Shown piece after piece: positions 1-11,059 of a stretch of DNA of 64,000 nucleotides. Source of the stretch: Saprospira grandis. GTDB taxonomy: Bacteria > Bacteroidota > Bacteroidia > Chitinophagales > Saprospiraceae. Both the position numbers and the translations under genes were made by a program. The DNA is taken from positions 2,807,501-2,871,500 of the forward strand of contig NZ_CP110854.1 in assembly GCF_027594745.1 (NCBI RefSeq). The letters are read 5' to 3'. Numbering within the stretch: the first letter of the stretch is position 1; every line of letters starts with the position of its first letter. The notes below the pieces were generated by a model, which saw nothing but the letters and a program-made list of their open reading frames with translations, ran no database searches and was not told the origin of the DNA.

Positions 1-1822
<1,822 letters not shown>

Positions 1823-1934
1823 CTTTTTCTTTCTTTTTTTAAAAGAAAGATCGATAATCAACGCACTTTTAAAGTTCTATTACTTTCCTTATGTCATAAC
1901 GATATAGAGTTTATCCAAAGGGATAGACAAAGAT
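1823..1934 (+). other. 23S-5S internal transcribed spacer
   Basis: AT-rich spacer of about 110 bp between the two rRNAs. It starts with a T-rich run and an A-rich complement (tcctttttctttct ... aaaagaaaga), which can form a processing stem. I see no tRNA gene in it. Confidence 0.7.
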
Positions 1935-2046
1935 TTAATGGTGGTCATAGCGAGGGGGAGACACCTTTTCCCATTCCGAACAGAGCAGTTAAGCCCCTCA
2001 GCGCCGATGGTACTACGAAAGTGGGAGAGTAGGTCACCGCCAACCT
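1935..2046 (+). rRNA. rrf: 5S ribosomal RNA
   Basis: About 112-nt 5S rRNA directly downstream of 23S on the same strand. It carries the standard signatures: ggtggtcatagcgagggg at the 5' side, cccattccgaacagagcag in the middle and gtgggagagtaggtcaccgcc at the 3' side. The ends were set from pairing of the terminal helix and may be off by a few bases. Confidence 0.95.
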
Positions 2047-2054
2047 AATCTATA

Positions 2055-2087
2055 AAGCCTGTACAGCAATGTACGGGCTTTTTTTTT
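2055..2087 (+). terminator. rRNA operon terminator
   Basis: Stem aagcctgtac / gtacgggctt (10 bp, one G-U pair) with a 6-nt loop, followed by a run of nine T, directly behind the 5S rRNA. Intrinsic terminator of the rRNA operon. Confidence 0.9.
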
Positions 2088-2089
2088 GC

Positions 2090-2290
2090 CCCAAAGAGAG
2101 CGCAAGGCCCCGCAGGGGCTGGCGGCTTGCCGCCAAAGAGGAGCGAAGCGAGGACGGCTGAGGGATGGACAGCAGGGCCGCCGCAGGCGGCAGACCCAAG
2201 GCTTTTGTAGCGAAGCGAAAAAGCCTGCAGGGCCGAGCAGACCTGCGAGCTGCGACACAGCCCGACCCGCCCGCAGGGCGGGGCAGCCCC
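2090..2290 (-). repeat. Modular hairpin element, copy 1
   Basis: GC-rich intergenic element described in the findings. It has the invariant core gggccgagc followed by agacctgcgagctgcg, and the end module cccgacccgcc...ggcggggcagcccc. Its variable stem is aggctttt...aaaaagcct. Together with 2291-2462 it fills the gene-free stretch before the glycosyltransferase gene. Confidence 0.8.
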
Positions 2291-2371
2291 AAAATAACAG
2301 CAGCAGAAATAGTACATTCTTGATTTTGAAGCGATTTGGGAAAACGACTCGAAAAATTGGGATAAAATAGA

Positions 2372-2379
2372 TACTTTTG
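2372..2379 (+). promoter_or_regulatory. Possible -7 element (TACTTTTG) of the glycosyltransferase operon
   Basis: Exact match to the Bacteroidota TAnnTTTG consensus about 85 bp before the ATG at 2463. No TTTG lies at the usual 19-21 bp spacing, only a TTG at 2357, so the assignment is weak. Confidence 0.3.
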
Positions 2380-2462
2380 TGGGCCTTTAGGGCCTTTTTT
2401 TCGTCTATAAGGCAAAGCAACCCTCTTACCGCTGAACATAAGCAGCATATAAAAACAGACTC

Positions 2463-3239
2463 ATGGAACCACAGCCAAAAATTAAGAAGCTGAGCATTAT
2501 TATACCGGCCTACAATGAAGGTCGGACGATACATCGGATTTTGAACAAAGTGCGGGCCGTAGAACTGCCCCTAGGCATAGCCAAAGAAGTAGTGATTGTT
2601 AATGATTGTTCTAAGGATGATACAGAAGAAGCGATTAAGCGGTATCAGGCGGCTCATCCGGAGCTTCCTATTCAGTATTTGGCGCATGAGGTCAACAAAG
2701 GAAAAGGGGCGGCCTTGCATACGGGAATTGAGCATGCCTCGGGCGAGTACCTCATCATTCAGGATGCAGACTTAGAGTACGACCCCGAGGAATACAATGA
2801 CTTGCTCAAGCCGGTGCTTTCTGGTTTTGCAGATATTGTTTATGGCTCTCGTTTTATGGGGGGCAATCCGCACCGAATCTTATTCTTTTGGCATAGCATC
2901 GGGAATAAGTTCCTGACCTTTCTGTCGAACATGTTTTCGAACTTGAATTTGACGGATATGGAAACCTGTTACAAACTGTTTCGGACCGATATTATTCAGC
3001 AAATTGCGTTGAAAGAAAACCGTTTTGGTTTTGAGCCAGAGGTAACGGCTAAAATTGCTCGTATCCCTAAAATCAGAATTTATGAAGTAGGGATTTCCTA
3101 TTATGGGCGGACCTATGAGGAAGGGAAAAAAATTGGTTGGCGAGATGGATTTAGAGCCATCTATTGTATCTTGAAGTACAATGTTTTCACCGCCAAGCGA
3201 AAAATGTTTAAAAATGGAGTCTTCCAAAGCCAATCCTAA
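2463..3239 (+). CDS. Family 2 glycosyltransferase (dolichyl/polyprenyl-phosphate mannose synthase-like)
   Basis: Cytoplasmic or membrane-peripheral GT-A transferase, 258 residues, moving a sugar from a nucleotide-sugar probably to a polyprenyl-phosphate carrier. The GT2 motifs are in order: LSIIIPAYNEGRTI at the N-terminus (about residue 10), VIVNDCSKDDTEE (about 44) and the metal/nucleotide site QDADLEYDPEEY (about 100). It has no C-terminal membrane segments, so it resembles the single-domain DPMS type. The methyltransferase gene begins within its last codons and the YfhO gene follows, which suggests one operon acting on a lipid-linked sugar or envelope glycan. The family call is secure; the acceptor is inferred. 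Confidence 0.9.
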   Translation: MEPQPKIKKLSIIIPAYNEGRTIHRILNKVRAVELPLGIAKEVVIVNDCSKDDTEEAIKRYQAAHPELPIQYLAHEVNKGKGAALHTGIEHASGEYLIIQDADLEYDPEEYNDLLKPVLSGFADIVYGSRFMGGNPHRILFFWHSIGNKFLTFLSNMFSNLNLTDMETCYKLFRTDIIQQIALKENRFGFEPEVTAKIARIPKIRIYEVGISYYGRTYEEGKKIGWRDGFRAIYCILKYNVFTAKRKMFKNGVFQSQS

Positions 3240-3945
3240 TTTAGCAGATCCTGTAGGAGAGCGCACATTAGAGCGTTTTCAATTGGCGAAGGACTTTAAT
3301 TATTGGATGTATCAGAGCATTGCCCCCTATTGTCCATCTCCTTGTTTAGAAATAGGGAGTGGTTTAGGGAATATCTCTCAGCATTTTATTGCGATCCAAA
3401 AAGAGATTTGTTTGACTGATTTGCGGCCGCATTACTGCAGTCGTTTAGCCAAGACTTTTGAGGGGGTAGTGGTAAAGCAGCTAGACCTAGTGGCGGCAGA
3501 TTTTGAGCGACAATATGCAGAGTTGATAGAGCAATTTGCTTCTGTTTATGCACTAAATGTAGTAGAACACATAGAGGATGACCGGCAGGCTTTGGAAAAT
3601 TGCTGCAAATTGATTCGAAAAGGGGGAAATCTGGTTATCTTAGTTCCTGCTCATCAGTTTCTGTATAATGGTCTAGATGAAGCTTTGGGCCATTATAAGC
3701 GCTACAGCAAAAAGGAATTGCGTCAGCTATTTGAACAACTGGGCCTAAAGGTGCTCAAGGCGCAATATTGGAATGCAGCAGCCATGGCGGGTTGGTGGTG
3801 GTATGGTCGAATTCGGAAAGAGAGAGAGCTGCCAGCAAGTCCCCTAAAACGTTACAATCAACTTTTACCAATTATTAAGTTCTTGGACCGTTGTCTTTTG
3901 GGGCAAATTGGTAATTCGGTGCTCATTGTGGGCCAAAAAAATTAA
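3214..3945 (+). CDS. Class I SAM-dependent methyltransferase
   Basis: Rossmann-fold methyltransferase of about 243 residues. Motif I is CLEIGSGLGNISQHF; the acidic post-motif and the Methyltransf_11-like segment YALNVVEHIEDD follow. I chose the ATG at 3214 (MESSKANPNL). An in-frame ATG at 3181 is possible but would overlap the preceding gene by 59 bp instead of 26 bp. The overlap points to translational coupling with the glycosyltransferase. The substrate is unknown; the context suggests a glycolipid or lipid intermediate. Confidence 0.85.
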   Translation: MESSKANPNLADPVGERTLERFQLAKDFNYWMYQSIAPYCPSPCLEIGSGLGNISQHFIAIQKEICLTDLRPHYCSRLAKTFEGVVVKQLDLVAADFERQYAELIEQFASVYALNVVEHIEDDRQALENCCKLIRKGGNLVILVPAHQFLYNGLDEALGHYKRYSKKELRQLFEQLGLKVLKAQYWNAAAMAGWWWYGRIRKERELPASPLKRYNQLLPIIKFLDRCLLGQIGNSVLIVGQKN

Positions 3946-3968
3946 ACTTAGTTTAGACAGCTATTGCT

Positions 3969-6719
3969 ATGAAAATTACGAACGCACTTTCGCATTTTGC
4001 CATTGTCGCTATATTGCTCTTTGCGGCTATACTTTACTTTAAACCTGTAGCCTTAGATAATAAGTCGCTACCAGAAAGTGATAATAGCCAAGCCCGCGGT
4101 ATGCAGGCGGAAATCCAAAAATATAAAAAGACAGAGGGGGCTGCTCCCCTTTGGACCGATCAGGTCTTTGTTGGGATGCCTTCTTACCAAATTTATGGAG
4201 AGTACAACAACAATGTTATCCAAAAGCTATTTCTCTATGTTGTCCGTTTGGGAACTCCTGTCAATACTCCACACATCATTTTATTTATGATGATGTTGCT
4301 GGCTTATTTGTCGCTGATTATGTTTGGCGTGAATAAATGGTTAGCGGCATTTGGTGGACTTGCCTTTGGCTTGATGACCAATAATTTGGTCCTTTTTGAG
4401 GCAGGCCACTCGACAAAGTTGCATGCCATGACCTATATGGCGCCTATTTTAGCCGCCGCCACAATGGCCCTTAGAGGAAAGCGGATGCTACTGGGGGCTA
4501 GCCTAATGGGCTTCTTTTTGGCGGGACAAATTTCGGCGAACCACCTCCAAATTACTTATTATACCTTTATGATGCTGGCCTTTATTGGCGGCGCATTTTT
4601 GGTCAATGCCCTATTCAAGCGGGAACAGCTAATGACCGTTGTTAAGGGCGGAAGCTTGCTGATTATTGCGGCGGCCTTGGCCGTAGGAGCCAACTTATCG
4701 GCCCTTTGGACCACCTATGAGTATTCTAAAGAAACTATTCGGGGGAAGTCTGAACTAACCGCCTACACCTTAGATGAAAGTGATGCTCGGACCTTGGCCC
4801 AAGAAGGAATGCCTGCCGAAAAAATTGCGCAGTTGCAACAGGCTAGAATCCTTAATGAGCCGATTAAAACAGAGACGATCTTTATCAATCGACTAAAAAA
4901 TGTAATTGGTCCTGATTATGTAAATGCGAATAAAGAGCGCATCCTGGCCCTAGCCTCTAGCCAACAACAAGATGGCTTGAACAAAGATTACATCTTTGGC
5001 TGGAGCTATGGAAAAATGGAAACCTTTACGCTTTTGGTGCCTCACTTTTATGGGGGGGCTAATGGAATGTACTTTGCCGATGATCAATCAAAGAGCGGGA
5101 TTCAGCTCAGTAAAGAGTCAGCTACGGGAAAGGTGATTCAGAAAATGATGCGCAATGTACAAGACCCCAATCAAAGTCAGCAAATTGCCAATCAATTGCT
5201 GCAAATGAGTACGCAGTACTGGGGCGCGCAACCCTTTACTAGTGGTCCAGTATATTTTGGGGCCGTGATTTGCCTACTCCTGATTTTAGGCCTCTTCTTG
5301 GCTGATGGACCCTTGCGTTGGGGCTTAGGCTTGGCCTTGCTTTTCCTTACCGTTTTGGCTTGGGGCGATAACTTTAAGGCCTTTAACTATTTTATGGTGG
5401 ATAATTTCCCTATGTATAATAAGTTTCGGGCAGTAAGTATGGCGCTTTCCGCTGCGCAGGTTTTGGCCGCACTTTTGGCCATTTTAGGATTGCAAGGATT
5501 CTTTAATTTAGAAGATACAGCCAAGCGAGAAAAGCTACTTTATCTAGCCACTGGAATTACAGCAGGTTTAGCTGTTTTTGCTCTCGCTTATAGTTTTGTG
5601 GGCGACCTCTCTGCTCCCAATGATGCTCGCCTAGAGGCTATGGTAGCTCAGGCGCCTCAGTGGGCCGAGTACTTAGAAGCCCTAAAAGAAGATCGGGCGA
5701 GCTTGATGCGTGCCGATGCGCTTCGCTCTTTGGTCTTTGTGCTCTTAGCAGCCGGAAGCCTTTGGGCCTTTAATAGAGGTTACTTTAAGGAGAAATTGAT
5801 TGCCGTAGCGGCTTTGGTCCTTTTGAGCTTGATCGATTTGGTGGGCGTAGACCTCAATTATGTCAATAAGGAAAGCTTCCAACGTAAAAAAGATGTCGCT
5901 AGCGCTCCACCCATGACAAAAGCCGATCAGCAGGTGCTCGCTGATAAAGACCCCCACTTCCGTGTTTTTGACCTGATTGCTGGCGCCCGCCGTGGTGGCT
6001 CTCCCTCTAATTCTTTTGCCAACTCAGAAGGGGCCTATTTCCATAAGGTGATCGGAGGCTATCATGCCGCCAAACCCATCTTGTTGCAAGAAATAGTAGA
6101 GGGCTATTTTAATAGCAATGAAATTTTGACCGATAAGCGGCATTTACTCGAAATGCTGAATGTGAAATACGTCATGCAAAGCCCCGAAAATGCGGTCCAA
6201 ATTGCTAACTTAGGAAATGCTTGGTTTGTGGATCAGGTCAAGCAGCTGGAAGATGCCGATGCCGTTTATACCGCCTTGGCTACCTTTAACCCCAGAGTGG
6301 AGGCGATCACGACAAAAGCTAATGCAGCTTATCTGGATGGCTTAGCGAATACAGCAAGCTCTGGAGATTATATTCGCCTAACGGCTTATCATCCAGAAAA
6401 ACTCGTCTATGAGTCGCAGGCCCAAAACGAGCGCTTTGCCGTCTTTTCCGAAATCTATTATCCCGCTAGTAAGGGCTGGCATCTCTACATTGATGGACAA
6501 AGAGCAGATCAAGATTTTATTAAGGTGAATTATCTGTTGCGTGGGGCCAGAATTCCCGCAGGCCAACATAAAATCGAAATGGTTTTTGAACCTAATTCTT
6601 ACCATACTGGCGAAACTGTGGCCCTAATTAGCTCTTTGCTGATTCTTTTGGCCCTTTTGGGCACCGGCTTTATAGCTTATCGCCAAGCTCAACTTAAAGC
6701 CGAAGAAAGTATGATCTAA
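3969..6719 (+). CDS. YfhO family polytopic membrane protein
   Basis: Protein of 916 residues with about a dozen predicted membrane helices between residues 8 and 620 and one near the C-terminus (about 885-905), followed by a short cytoplasmic tail. The family landmark is the region around AFGLMTNNLVLFEAGHSTK (about 128-150). A soluble domain lies between residues 640 and 870. YfhO proteins are GT-C-like; in Firmicutes they glycosylate lipoteichoic acid, using undecaprenyl-phosphate-sugar. Here the upstream GT2 gene would supply the lipid-linked sugar, so the three genes probably form a surface glycosylation set. Function in Bacteroidota is not established. The gene ends just before a strong terminator. 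Confidence 0.85.
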   Translation: MKITNALSHFAIVAILLFAAILYFKPVALDNKSLPESDNSQARGMQAEIQKYKKTEGAAPLWTDQVFVGMPSYQIYGEYNNNVIQKLFLYVVRLGTPVNTPHIILFMMMLLAYLSLIMFGVNKWLAAFGGLAFGLMTNNLVLFEAGHSTKLHAMTYMAPILAAATMALRGKRMLLGASLMGFFLAGQISANHLQITYYTFMMLAFIGGAFLVNALFKREQLMTVVKGGSLLIIAAALAVGANLSALWTTYEYSKETIRGKSELTAYTLDESDARTLAQEGMPAEKIAQLQQARILNEPIKTETIFINRLKNVIGPDYVNANKERILALASSQQQDGLNKDYIFGWSYGKMETFTLLVPHFYGGANGMYFADDQSKSGIQLSKESATGKVIQKMMRNVQDPNQSQQIANQLLQMSTQYWGAQPFTSGPVYFGAVICLLLILGLFLADGPLRWGLGLALLFLTVLAWGDNFKAFNYFMVDNFPMYNKFRAVSMALSAAQVLAALLAILGLQGFFNLEDTAKREKLLYLATGITAGLAVFALAYSFVGDLSAPNDARLEAMVAQAPQWAEYLEALKEDRASLMRADALRSLVFVLLAAGSLWAFNRGYFKEKLIAVAALVLLSLIDLVGVDLNYVNKESFQRKKDVASAPPMTKADQQVLADKDPHFRVFDLIAGARRGGSPSNSFANSEGAYFHKVIGGYHAAKPILLQEIVEGYFNSNEILTDKRHLLEMLNVKYVMQSPENAVQIANLGNAWFVDQVKQLEDADAVYTALATFNPRVEAITTKANAAYLDGLANTASSGDYIRLTAYHPEKLVYESQAQNERFAVFSEIYYPASKGWHLYIDGQRADQDFIKVNYLLRGARIPAGQHKIEMVFEPNSYHTGETVALISSLLILLALLGTGFIAYRQAQLKAEESMI

Positions 6720-6740
6720 TAGCCTTAGATGGTACAAATT

Positions 6741-6778
6741 TAGGCCTCTACGCTGAAGCGTAGAGGCCTATTCTTTTG
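6741..6778 (+). terminator. Terminator after the YfhO gene
   Basis: Perfect 14-bp stem (taggcctctacgct / agcgtagaggccta) with a GA loop, then ttcttttg. It closes the glycosyltransferase operon and may also act on the leftward caspase gene. Confidence 0.8.
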
Positions 6779-6779
6779 C

Positions 6780-6932
6780 GGTCTAGCAGGCCCGAAGGGC
6801 CGCAGGCTGAGGGATGGATAGCAGTGGCCGAAGGCCAGACCGAGCTTTTTGAGCAAAGCGAAAAAAGCGATGGGCCGAGCAGACCTGCGAGCTGCGGTAC
6901 AGCCCGACCCAGCCGAAGGCTGGGGCAGCCCC
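6780..6932 (-). repeat. Modular hairpin element, copy 2
   Basis: Contains gggccgagcagacctgcgagctgcg and the end module ending ggggcagcccc. The variable stem is gcttttt...aaaaaagc. It lies between the convergent YfhO and caspase genes. Confidence 0.8.
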
Positions 6933-6955
6933 AAAAAAATATCAAAAACTAAATC

Positions 6956-8218
6956 CTATTGCCCTTGCTTAAAATAAAAATCATCCTCAATAGAAGAGAG
7001 CTCCCAAGGAATTTGCACGCCCTCAGAGGCCTTGCGAACATTTCTGCGAACCCTTTTGAAAATGTCTTCTAACTGAATATTGGACTGCCGCATCTGCGCC
7101 AATAATTCCTCCACATAAAGGCTGTGCTCCCCCTTGGGGTTGTTTTTGGCCACCGCCCCCGGAGAGGTCGAAAAGGCAATGAAGGAGTTGTAAGGGGCCG
7201 AGTTGATAGAGGCCAAACCGTTGTGGGTGTTGCGGCTGGATTTAAACTCTTTTTTGTAGGGGTTGTCTCGACAAGCATCCAAAATGACAATGTTCAATTC
7301 ATTGCCCGCATAGTCCATTTCCACCAAAACACGACCCAAATCTACCGACTCAAATTCAATGTCTTGGGCCTTGCGAATATCGGCATTCACAGGCACCAAA
7401 TAGTTGCGCCCATCGGCCTGCAAACCATGGCCCGTATAGAAAAATAGCCCAACACCGCCCTCTTCCTTGAGCTTTTGACCAAAATCTCGAATCGCCCGCT
7501 TCATGTCTTCCTGCTTGGCATTGGTGTAGAGCATGACCTCAAATCCAGAACGCTGCAGCTCCTCCGCCATCGCCAAAGCATCCGACTGCGGGTTTTTTAA
7601 AGGCTTATGCTTGTAGGTCGAGTTGCCAAAAACTAGAGCCAAACGCTTCTTCCCCTTAGGGATATTGCTCAAAGCAGGCAAAACCAAACCCTTAATATCA
7701 CTGGGGTCCAGCTTGTTTTCTGCAAAAGGATCGCTGGCCTTGCTCTCGGTTTTTGGCTCCTCTTTTACTAAGGTCGAAATCGTCTCAAATTGCCCATTAT
7801 TCCAGCGAACTCTAGCGGTAGACCCATCGGCATAGGTATAAATTCCCTCCCCAACAATCTGGTTGTTCTTAAAAATACCACTAAAACTCTCGCCATTGGC
7901 CCATTTGTAGGTCCCTTCTCCCTCTCGCCAATTATTGGCATATTCGCCAATGTATTGCTCCCCATTTACATGAAAAAAATGTCCGTAACCATGCCGCTTA
8001 TTGGCCCTAAATTGCCCCTTATAAACATTGCCGTTTTTAAAGGTATAATTGCCCCGGCCATGCATCTGGCTCTCCTTAAATTCTCCAATGTACTTATCGC
8101 CATTGTCAAAAATAAAACGCCCTTTACCGTTCTCACAATCGCCAACGGTACAGCCTTTTTCTTGGGCCAAAAGGAAAAAAGGCAGAAAAAATAAGCTCAA
8201 AAGTAGTGTGTGTTTCAT
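6956..8218 (-). CDS. Exported MORN-repeat protein with caspase-like (peptidase C14) domain
   Basis: Protein of 420 residues. A signal peptide (MKHTLLLSLFFLPFFLLAQ, about 1-19) precedes four to five MORN repeats (about 30-145; pattern NGxxYxGEF...GxG), a linker, and a caspase/metacaspase domain (about 190-415). The catalytic dyad is visible: His in FFYTGHG (about 264) and Cys in ILDACRDNPY (about 318). The start at 8218 is preferred over an in-frame ATG at 8245 because it gives a normal signal peptide. C14 enzymes are Cys endopeptidases, often with Arg/Lys or Asp specificity; MORN repeats bind lipids or proteins. It stands alone, so the target is unknown. Domain calls are secure; an envelope location is inferred. 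Confidence 0.88.
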   Translation of the reverse strand: MKHTLLLSLFFLPFFLLAQEKGCTVGDCENGKGRFIFDNGDKYIGEFKESQMHGRGNYTFKNGNVYKGQFRANKRHGYGHFFHVNGEQYIGEYANNWREGEGTYKWANGESFSGIFKNNQIVGEGIYTYADGSTARVRWNNGQFETISTLVKEEPKTESKASDPFAENKLDPSDIKGLVLPALSNIPKGKKRLALVFGNSTYKHKPLKNPQSDALAMAEELQRSGFEVMLYTNAKQEDMKRAIRDFGQKLKEEGGVGLFFYTGHGLQADGRNYLVPVNADIRKAQDIEFESVDLGRVLVEMDYAGNELNIVILDACRDNPYKKEFKSSRNTHNGLASINSAPYNSFIAFSTSPGAVAKNNPKGEHSLYVEELLAQMRQSNIQLEDIFKRVRRNVRKASEGVQIPWELSSIEDDFYFKQGQ

Positions 8219-8249
8219 AGTAGCTGCAATTTGCAAAATAATCATAAAG

Positions 8250-8435
8250 GGGGGCTTCCCGCAGCCCTTTTTAGCGGGGCTGCGGGCGCTATGCTGCGGG
8301 GCTCGCTATTCGCTCGGCCCTTCAGCGCTAGCGCGCCTCGGTCTACCCCTTTGGGGCACCCACTCCGCAGCGCTAAGCCATTTGGCCCTGCGGGCCAGGC
8401 GGCTTCGCCGCCCAATAGACCAAAATCGGGCCAAG
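8250..8435 (+). repeat. Modular hairpin element, copy 3
   Basis: Fills most of the 300-bp gap between the divergent caspase and copper ATPase genes. The core reads cgctattcgctcggccctt on the plus strand; the variable stem is agcgct agcgcgcct. A second stem is gcagcccctttttagcggggctgc-like at 8262-8287. Confidence 0.75.
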
Positions 8436-8481
8436 GGAATTTAACTTATTAAATATAGTTTAAAGTGATCTGCCCCCTTCT

Positions 8482-8495
8482 TTATTTAAGAATAA
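8482..8495. promoter_or_regulatory. Short palindrome upstream of the copper ATPase gene
   Basis: TTATT TAAG AATAA, a 5-bp inverted repeat 23 bp before the ATG at 8518. It could be an operator for metal-responsive control. Its position is the only support. Confidence 0.25.
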
Positions 8496-8517
8496 GCCCT
8501 TAGATTGATTCTAAATA

Positions 8518-10746
8518 ATGAAATCAATGTCTAAATATACAACAACTTCTTACCTCATAGAGGGTATGTCCTGCGGGGCCTGTGCCCAAAGTGCAGAAAA
8601 AATTCTCTCTCGTCAAAAAGAACTCAGCCGAGTATCGGTCAATTATGCCAGCAAAAAGGTCCAAATTACCGCAGAGCAACCGCCAGATTTAGAGCAGCTC
8701 AATGCCGCCCTCAAAAAAGCAGGCTTTCAGTTGCTGCCCTCCGCTCCCGATCAAAGAGCAGTAGCCCGAGAACGGGCCAAAAAGAAACAAAAACAAAGTT
8801 TCCGCCAATTGCTCTTGGCCAGTTTGTTTGCCCTGCCTCTTTTTGTTGTCTCTATGCTGATGCCGCCTTTTGCAGGCGATAATTACCTCATGCTATTTTG
8901 GGCCTCCATGATTTTGTTTGGCCCCGGACGACAGTTTTTTGTCAAGGCTTGGCAACAACTGAAAGTAGGCCAATCTAATATGGATACTTTGGTGGCCCTA
9001 GGCACAGGAACGGCCTATGTATATAGTTTGGTCGCTACTTTTTTGCCCAATTGGTGGAGCAGCCAAGGCCTTAGCCCTCATGTTTATTTTGAAACAGCCG
9101 GCCTGCTGCAAACCTTTATCCTTTTGGGCCGCTATTTAGAAGGCCGAGCCAAGGCCAAAGCTTCTAAAGCCTTAGATGCCCTCTTAGATTTACAACCCCC
9201 TACGGTCCAAATTTGGCAGCATGAAATCTGGACCGAAATGCCCCTAGCCGCAGCCCAAGCCGGCGACCGCCTGCTCATCCGCCCTGGCGAACAAATTCCT
9301 CTAGATGCTACTATCCTCGAAGGCGAATCTGAGGTGGATGAACAGCTGTTGACTGGAGAATCTCTGCCCCAACACAAACTAGTCGGTGCCCCCATTTGGG
9401 CGGGCACACTCAACCAAACGGGCCGCTTGGTAGTAGAGGCCAAAAAAGGAGCCGACCAAAGCCGTTTGGCCCAAATTATTGAACTGGTCGAAACAGCCCA
9501 AAGCTCTAAGGCCCCCATTCAAAAATTGGTGGATAAGATTTCAGGGATTTTTGTGCCTGTTATTTTGGTTTTGGCCCTGCTTACCGCCTTAATTTGGTTC
9601 TTTTTTGGACCCGCACCTATCTGGAGCCATGCGCTAAATAATATGGTGGCTGTTTTGGTCATTGCTTGTCCCTGCGCCCTAGGATTAGCTACTCCTATGG
9701 CCATTATGCTAGGCATTGGCCGAGGGGCCAAGTTGGGTTTGCTGCTCAAAGGGGCCGAGAGTCTAGAAGCCGCCCAAGCTATCGATGCCTTTGTCTTTGA
9801 TAAAACGGGTAGCCTTACCGAGGGCCAAATGAAACTCCAAGCAGAAGAATGGCGCCAATCTATGGCTCACTATTGGCCCGCCCTTTATGCTTTGGAAGAA
9901 AATTCAGAACATCCATTAGCCAAGGCTTTGCTAAACTTGAGCGAGCGCCCCAGCCATTTACCAAAGGTAGACCGCTTTCAGGCCCGCTCTGGCCGAGGCG
10001 TTTTGGGCCAGATTGCTGGACAAACTTATGCGGTGGGCAATCGCCAGTTATTAGTAGAGCAAGGGCTTGATCCTAAGGATTTAGCCCATGGACCCTGGCA
10101 AGCCTGGGAGGCCGAAGGCCAATCGGTCCTCTTTTTTGCCGTAGAACGGCAGCTCATTGCCGCCTTTGCCTTCTCCGATGTATTAAGAGATGGGGCCAAG
10201 GAAACGGTAGCGGCCCTACAAGCTCGTGGCATCAAGACCTATATGTTGAGTGGGGACCAAAAAGTGGTGGTGGACCGCCTAGCCAATGAGTTAGGCATTG
10301 CCCATGCCCAAGCGGAACTCTTACCTGAAGATAAAATCAATTTCATTAAGGAGCTGCAGGCTCAAGGACTAAGGGTGGCTATGCTCGGAGATGGCCTAAA
10401 TGATGCCCCCGCTTTGGCCCAAGCCGATTTAGGAGTATCCCTAAATGCAGGAACAGGAGTGGCCCTAGAAGCTGCAGAAGCCTTGTTGCTCAAGAATGAA
10501 CCCTGGCAGCTCATTCAACTACTCGATTTGGGCCAAGCCAGTATGAAAATTTTGCGACAGAATTTATTCTGGGCCTTTGCCTATAATTTGCTGGGGATAC
10601 CTATTGCAGCGGGCTTACTTTATCCTTTTACGGGCTATTTGTTAGATCCTATGCTGGCCGGTGCCGCTATGGCTTTTAGTTCGGTTTCGGTAGTGCTCAA
10701 TAGTTTGCGCCTGCTCTCTTGGCCCATTTCCAAAATGTCTGCCTAG
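8518..10746 (+). CDS. copA: Copper-exporting P1B-type ATPase
   Basis: Inner-membrane heavy-metal pump of 742 residues, which uses ATP to expel Cu(I). One N-terminal HMA domain carries the metal site GMSCGACAQ (about 16-24). Eight membrane helices are expected; the ion-pathway CPC motif is in CPCALGLATP (about 385). The phosphorylated Asp is in DKTGSLTEG (about 427), the nucleotide-binding His-Pro in EHPLAKAL (about 463), and the hinge in GDGLNDAPALAQAD (about 622). The usual DKTGT has Ser instead of Thr here. A second in-frame ATG at 8527 is an equally possible start. No chaperone or CsoR/CueR regulator gene is adjacent. CPC plus GMSCGAC makes copper (or silver) the likely substrate. Confidence 0.93.
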   Translation: MKSMSKYTTTSYLIEGMSCGACAQSAEKILSRQKELSRVSVNYASKKVQITAEQPPDLEQLNAALKKAGFQLLPSAPDQRAVARERAKKKQKQSFRQLLLASLFALPLFVVSMLMPPFAGDNYLMLFWASMILFGPGRQFFVKAWQQLKVGQSNMDTLVALGTGTAYVYSLVATFLPNWWSSQGLSPHVYFETAGLLQTFILLGRYLEGRAKAKASKALDALLDLQPPTVQIWQHEIWTEMPLAAAQAGDRLLIRPGEQIPLDATILEGESEVDEQLLTGESLPQHKLVGAPIWAGTLNQTGRLVVEAKKGADQSRLAQIIELVETAQSSKAPIQKLVDKISGIFVPVILVLALLTALIWFFFGPAPIWSHALNNMVAVLVIACPCALGLATPMAIMLGIGRGAKLGLLLKGAESLEAAQAIDAFVFDKTGSLTEGQMKLQAEEWRQSMAHYWPALYALEENSEHPLAKALLNLSERPSHLPKVDRFQARSGRGVLGQIAGQTYAVGNRQLLVEQGLDPKDLAHGPWQAWEAEGQSVLFFAVERQLIAAFAFSDVLRDGAKETVAALQARGIKTYMLSGDQKVVVDRLANELGIAHAQAELLPEDKINFIKELQAQGLRVAMLGDGLNDAPALAQADLGVSLNAGTGVALEAAEALLLKNEPWQLIQLLDLGQASMKILRQNLFWAFAYNLLGIPIAAGLLYPFTGYLLDPMLAGAAMAFSSVSVVLNSLRLLSWPISKMSA

Positions 10747-10796
10747 CCTTACTGCTGTTAGAGCGGTATTCGTCGCTACGCTCCTCATGCGTTTTC

Positions 10797-11009
10797 ATAA
10801 CCCGCCCACCCACCCCTCTGCGGGATTCCCTAAGGAATCCCTTGGGGGAGGCTGGGCCATTTTGCAGCAGACAGGCGGCGAAGCCGCCGCAGGCCTAGCG
10901 CTGCGGAGTGGGTGGCGCAGAGCGCCAGACCAAGGCAGCTTGCTGCCGAAGGGCCGAGCGAACAGCGAGCTGCGAAACGTAGCGCCGCAGCTCTGCTGCG
11001 GAGGCCCAA
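10797..11009 (-). repeat. Modular hairpin element, copy 4
   Basis: Occupies most of the 374-bp gap between copA and pheT. It contains a perfect stem gggattcc CTAA ggaatccc (10822-10841) that may help terminate copA. The core is gggccgagcgaacagcgagctgcg, with a cgtagcgccgcag...ctgctgcggaggccc end module. The variable stem is ggcagc TT gctgcc. Confidence 0.8.
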
Positions 11010-11059
11010 AAACCTCAAAATAAGTCGCTCAACAAAAGCGGCTTTTGCCGAACAAGCCT

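Noticed and set aside
2034..2534. Leftward reading frames over the 5S end and element copy 1, and similar frames over other element copies.
   Set aside because: The elements are GC-rich and lack stops in several frames; the predicted peptides differ only by repeat content and have no start context.
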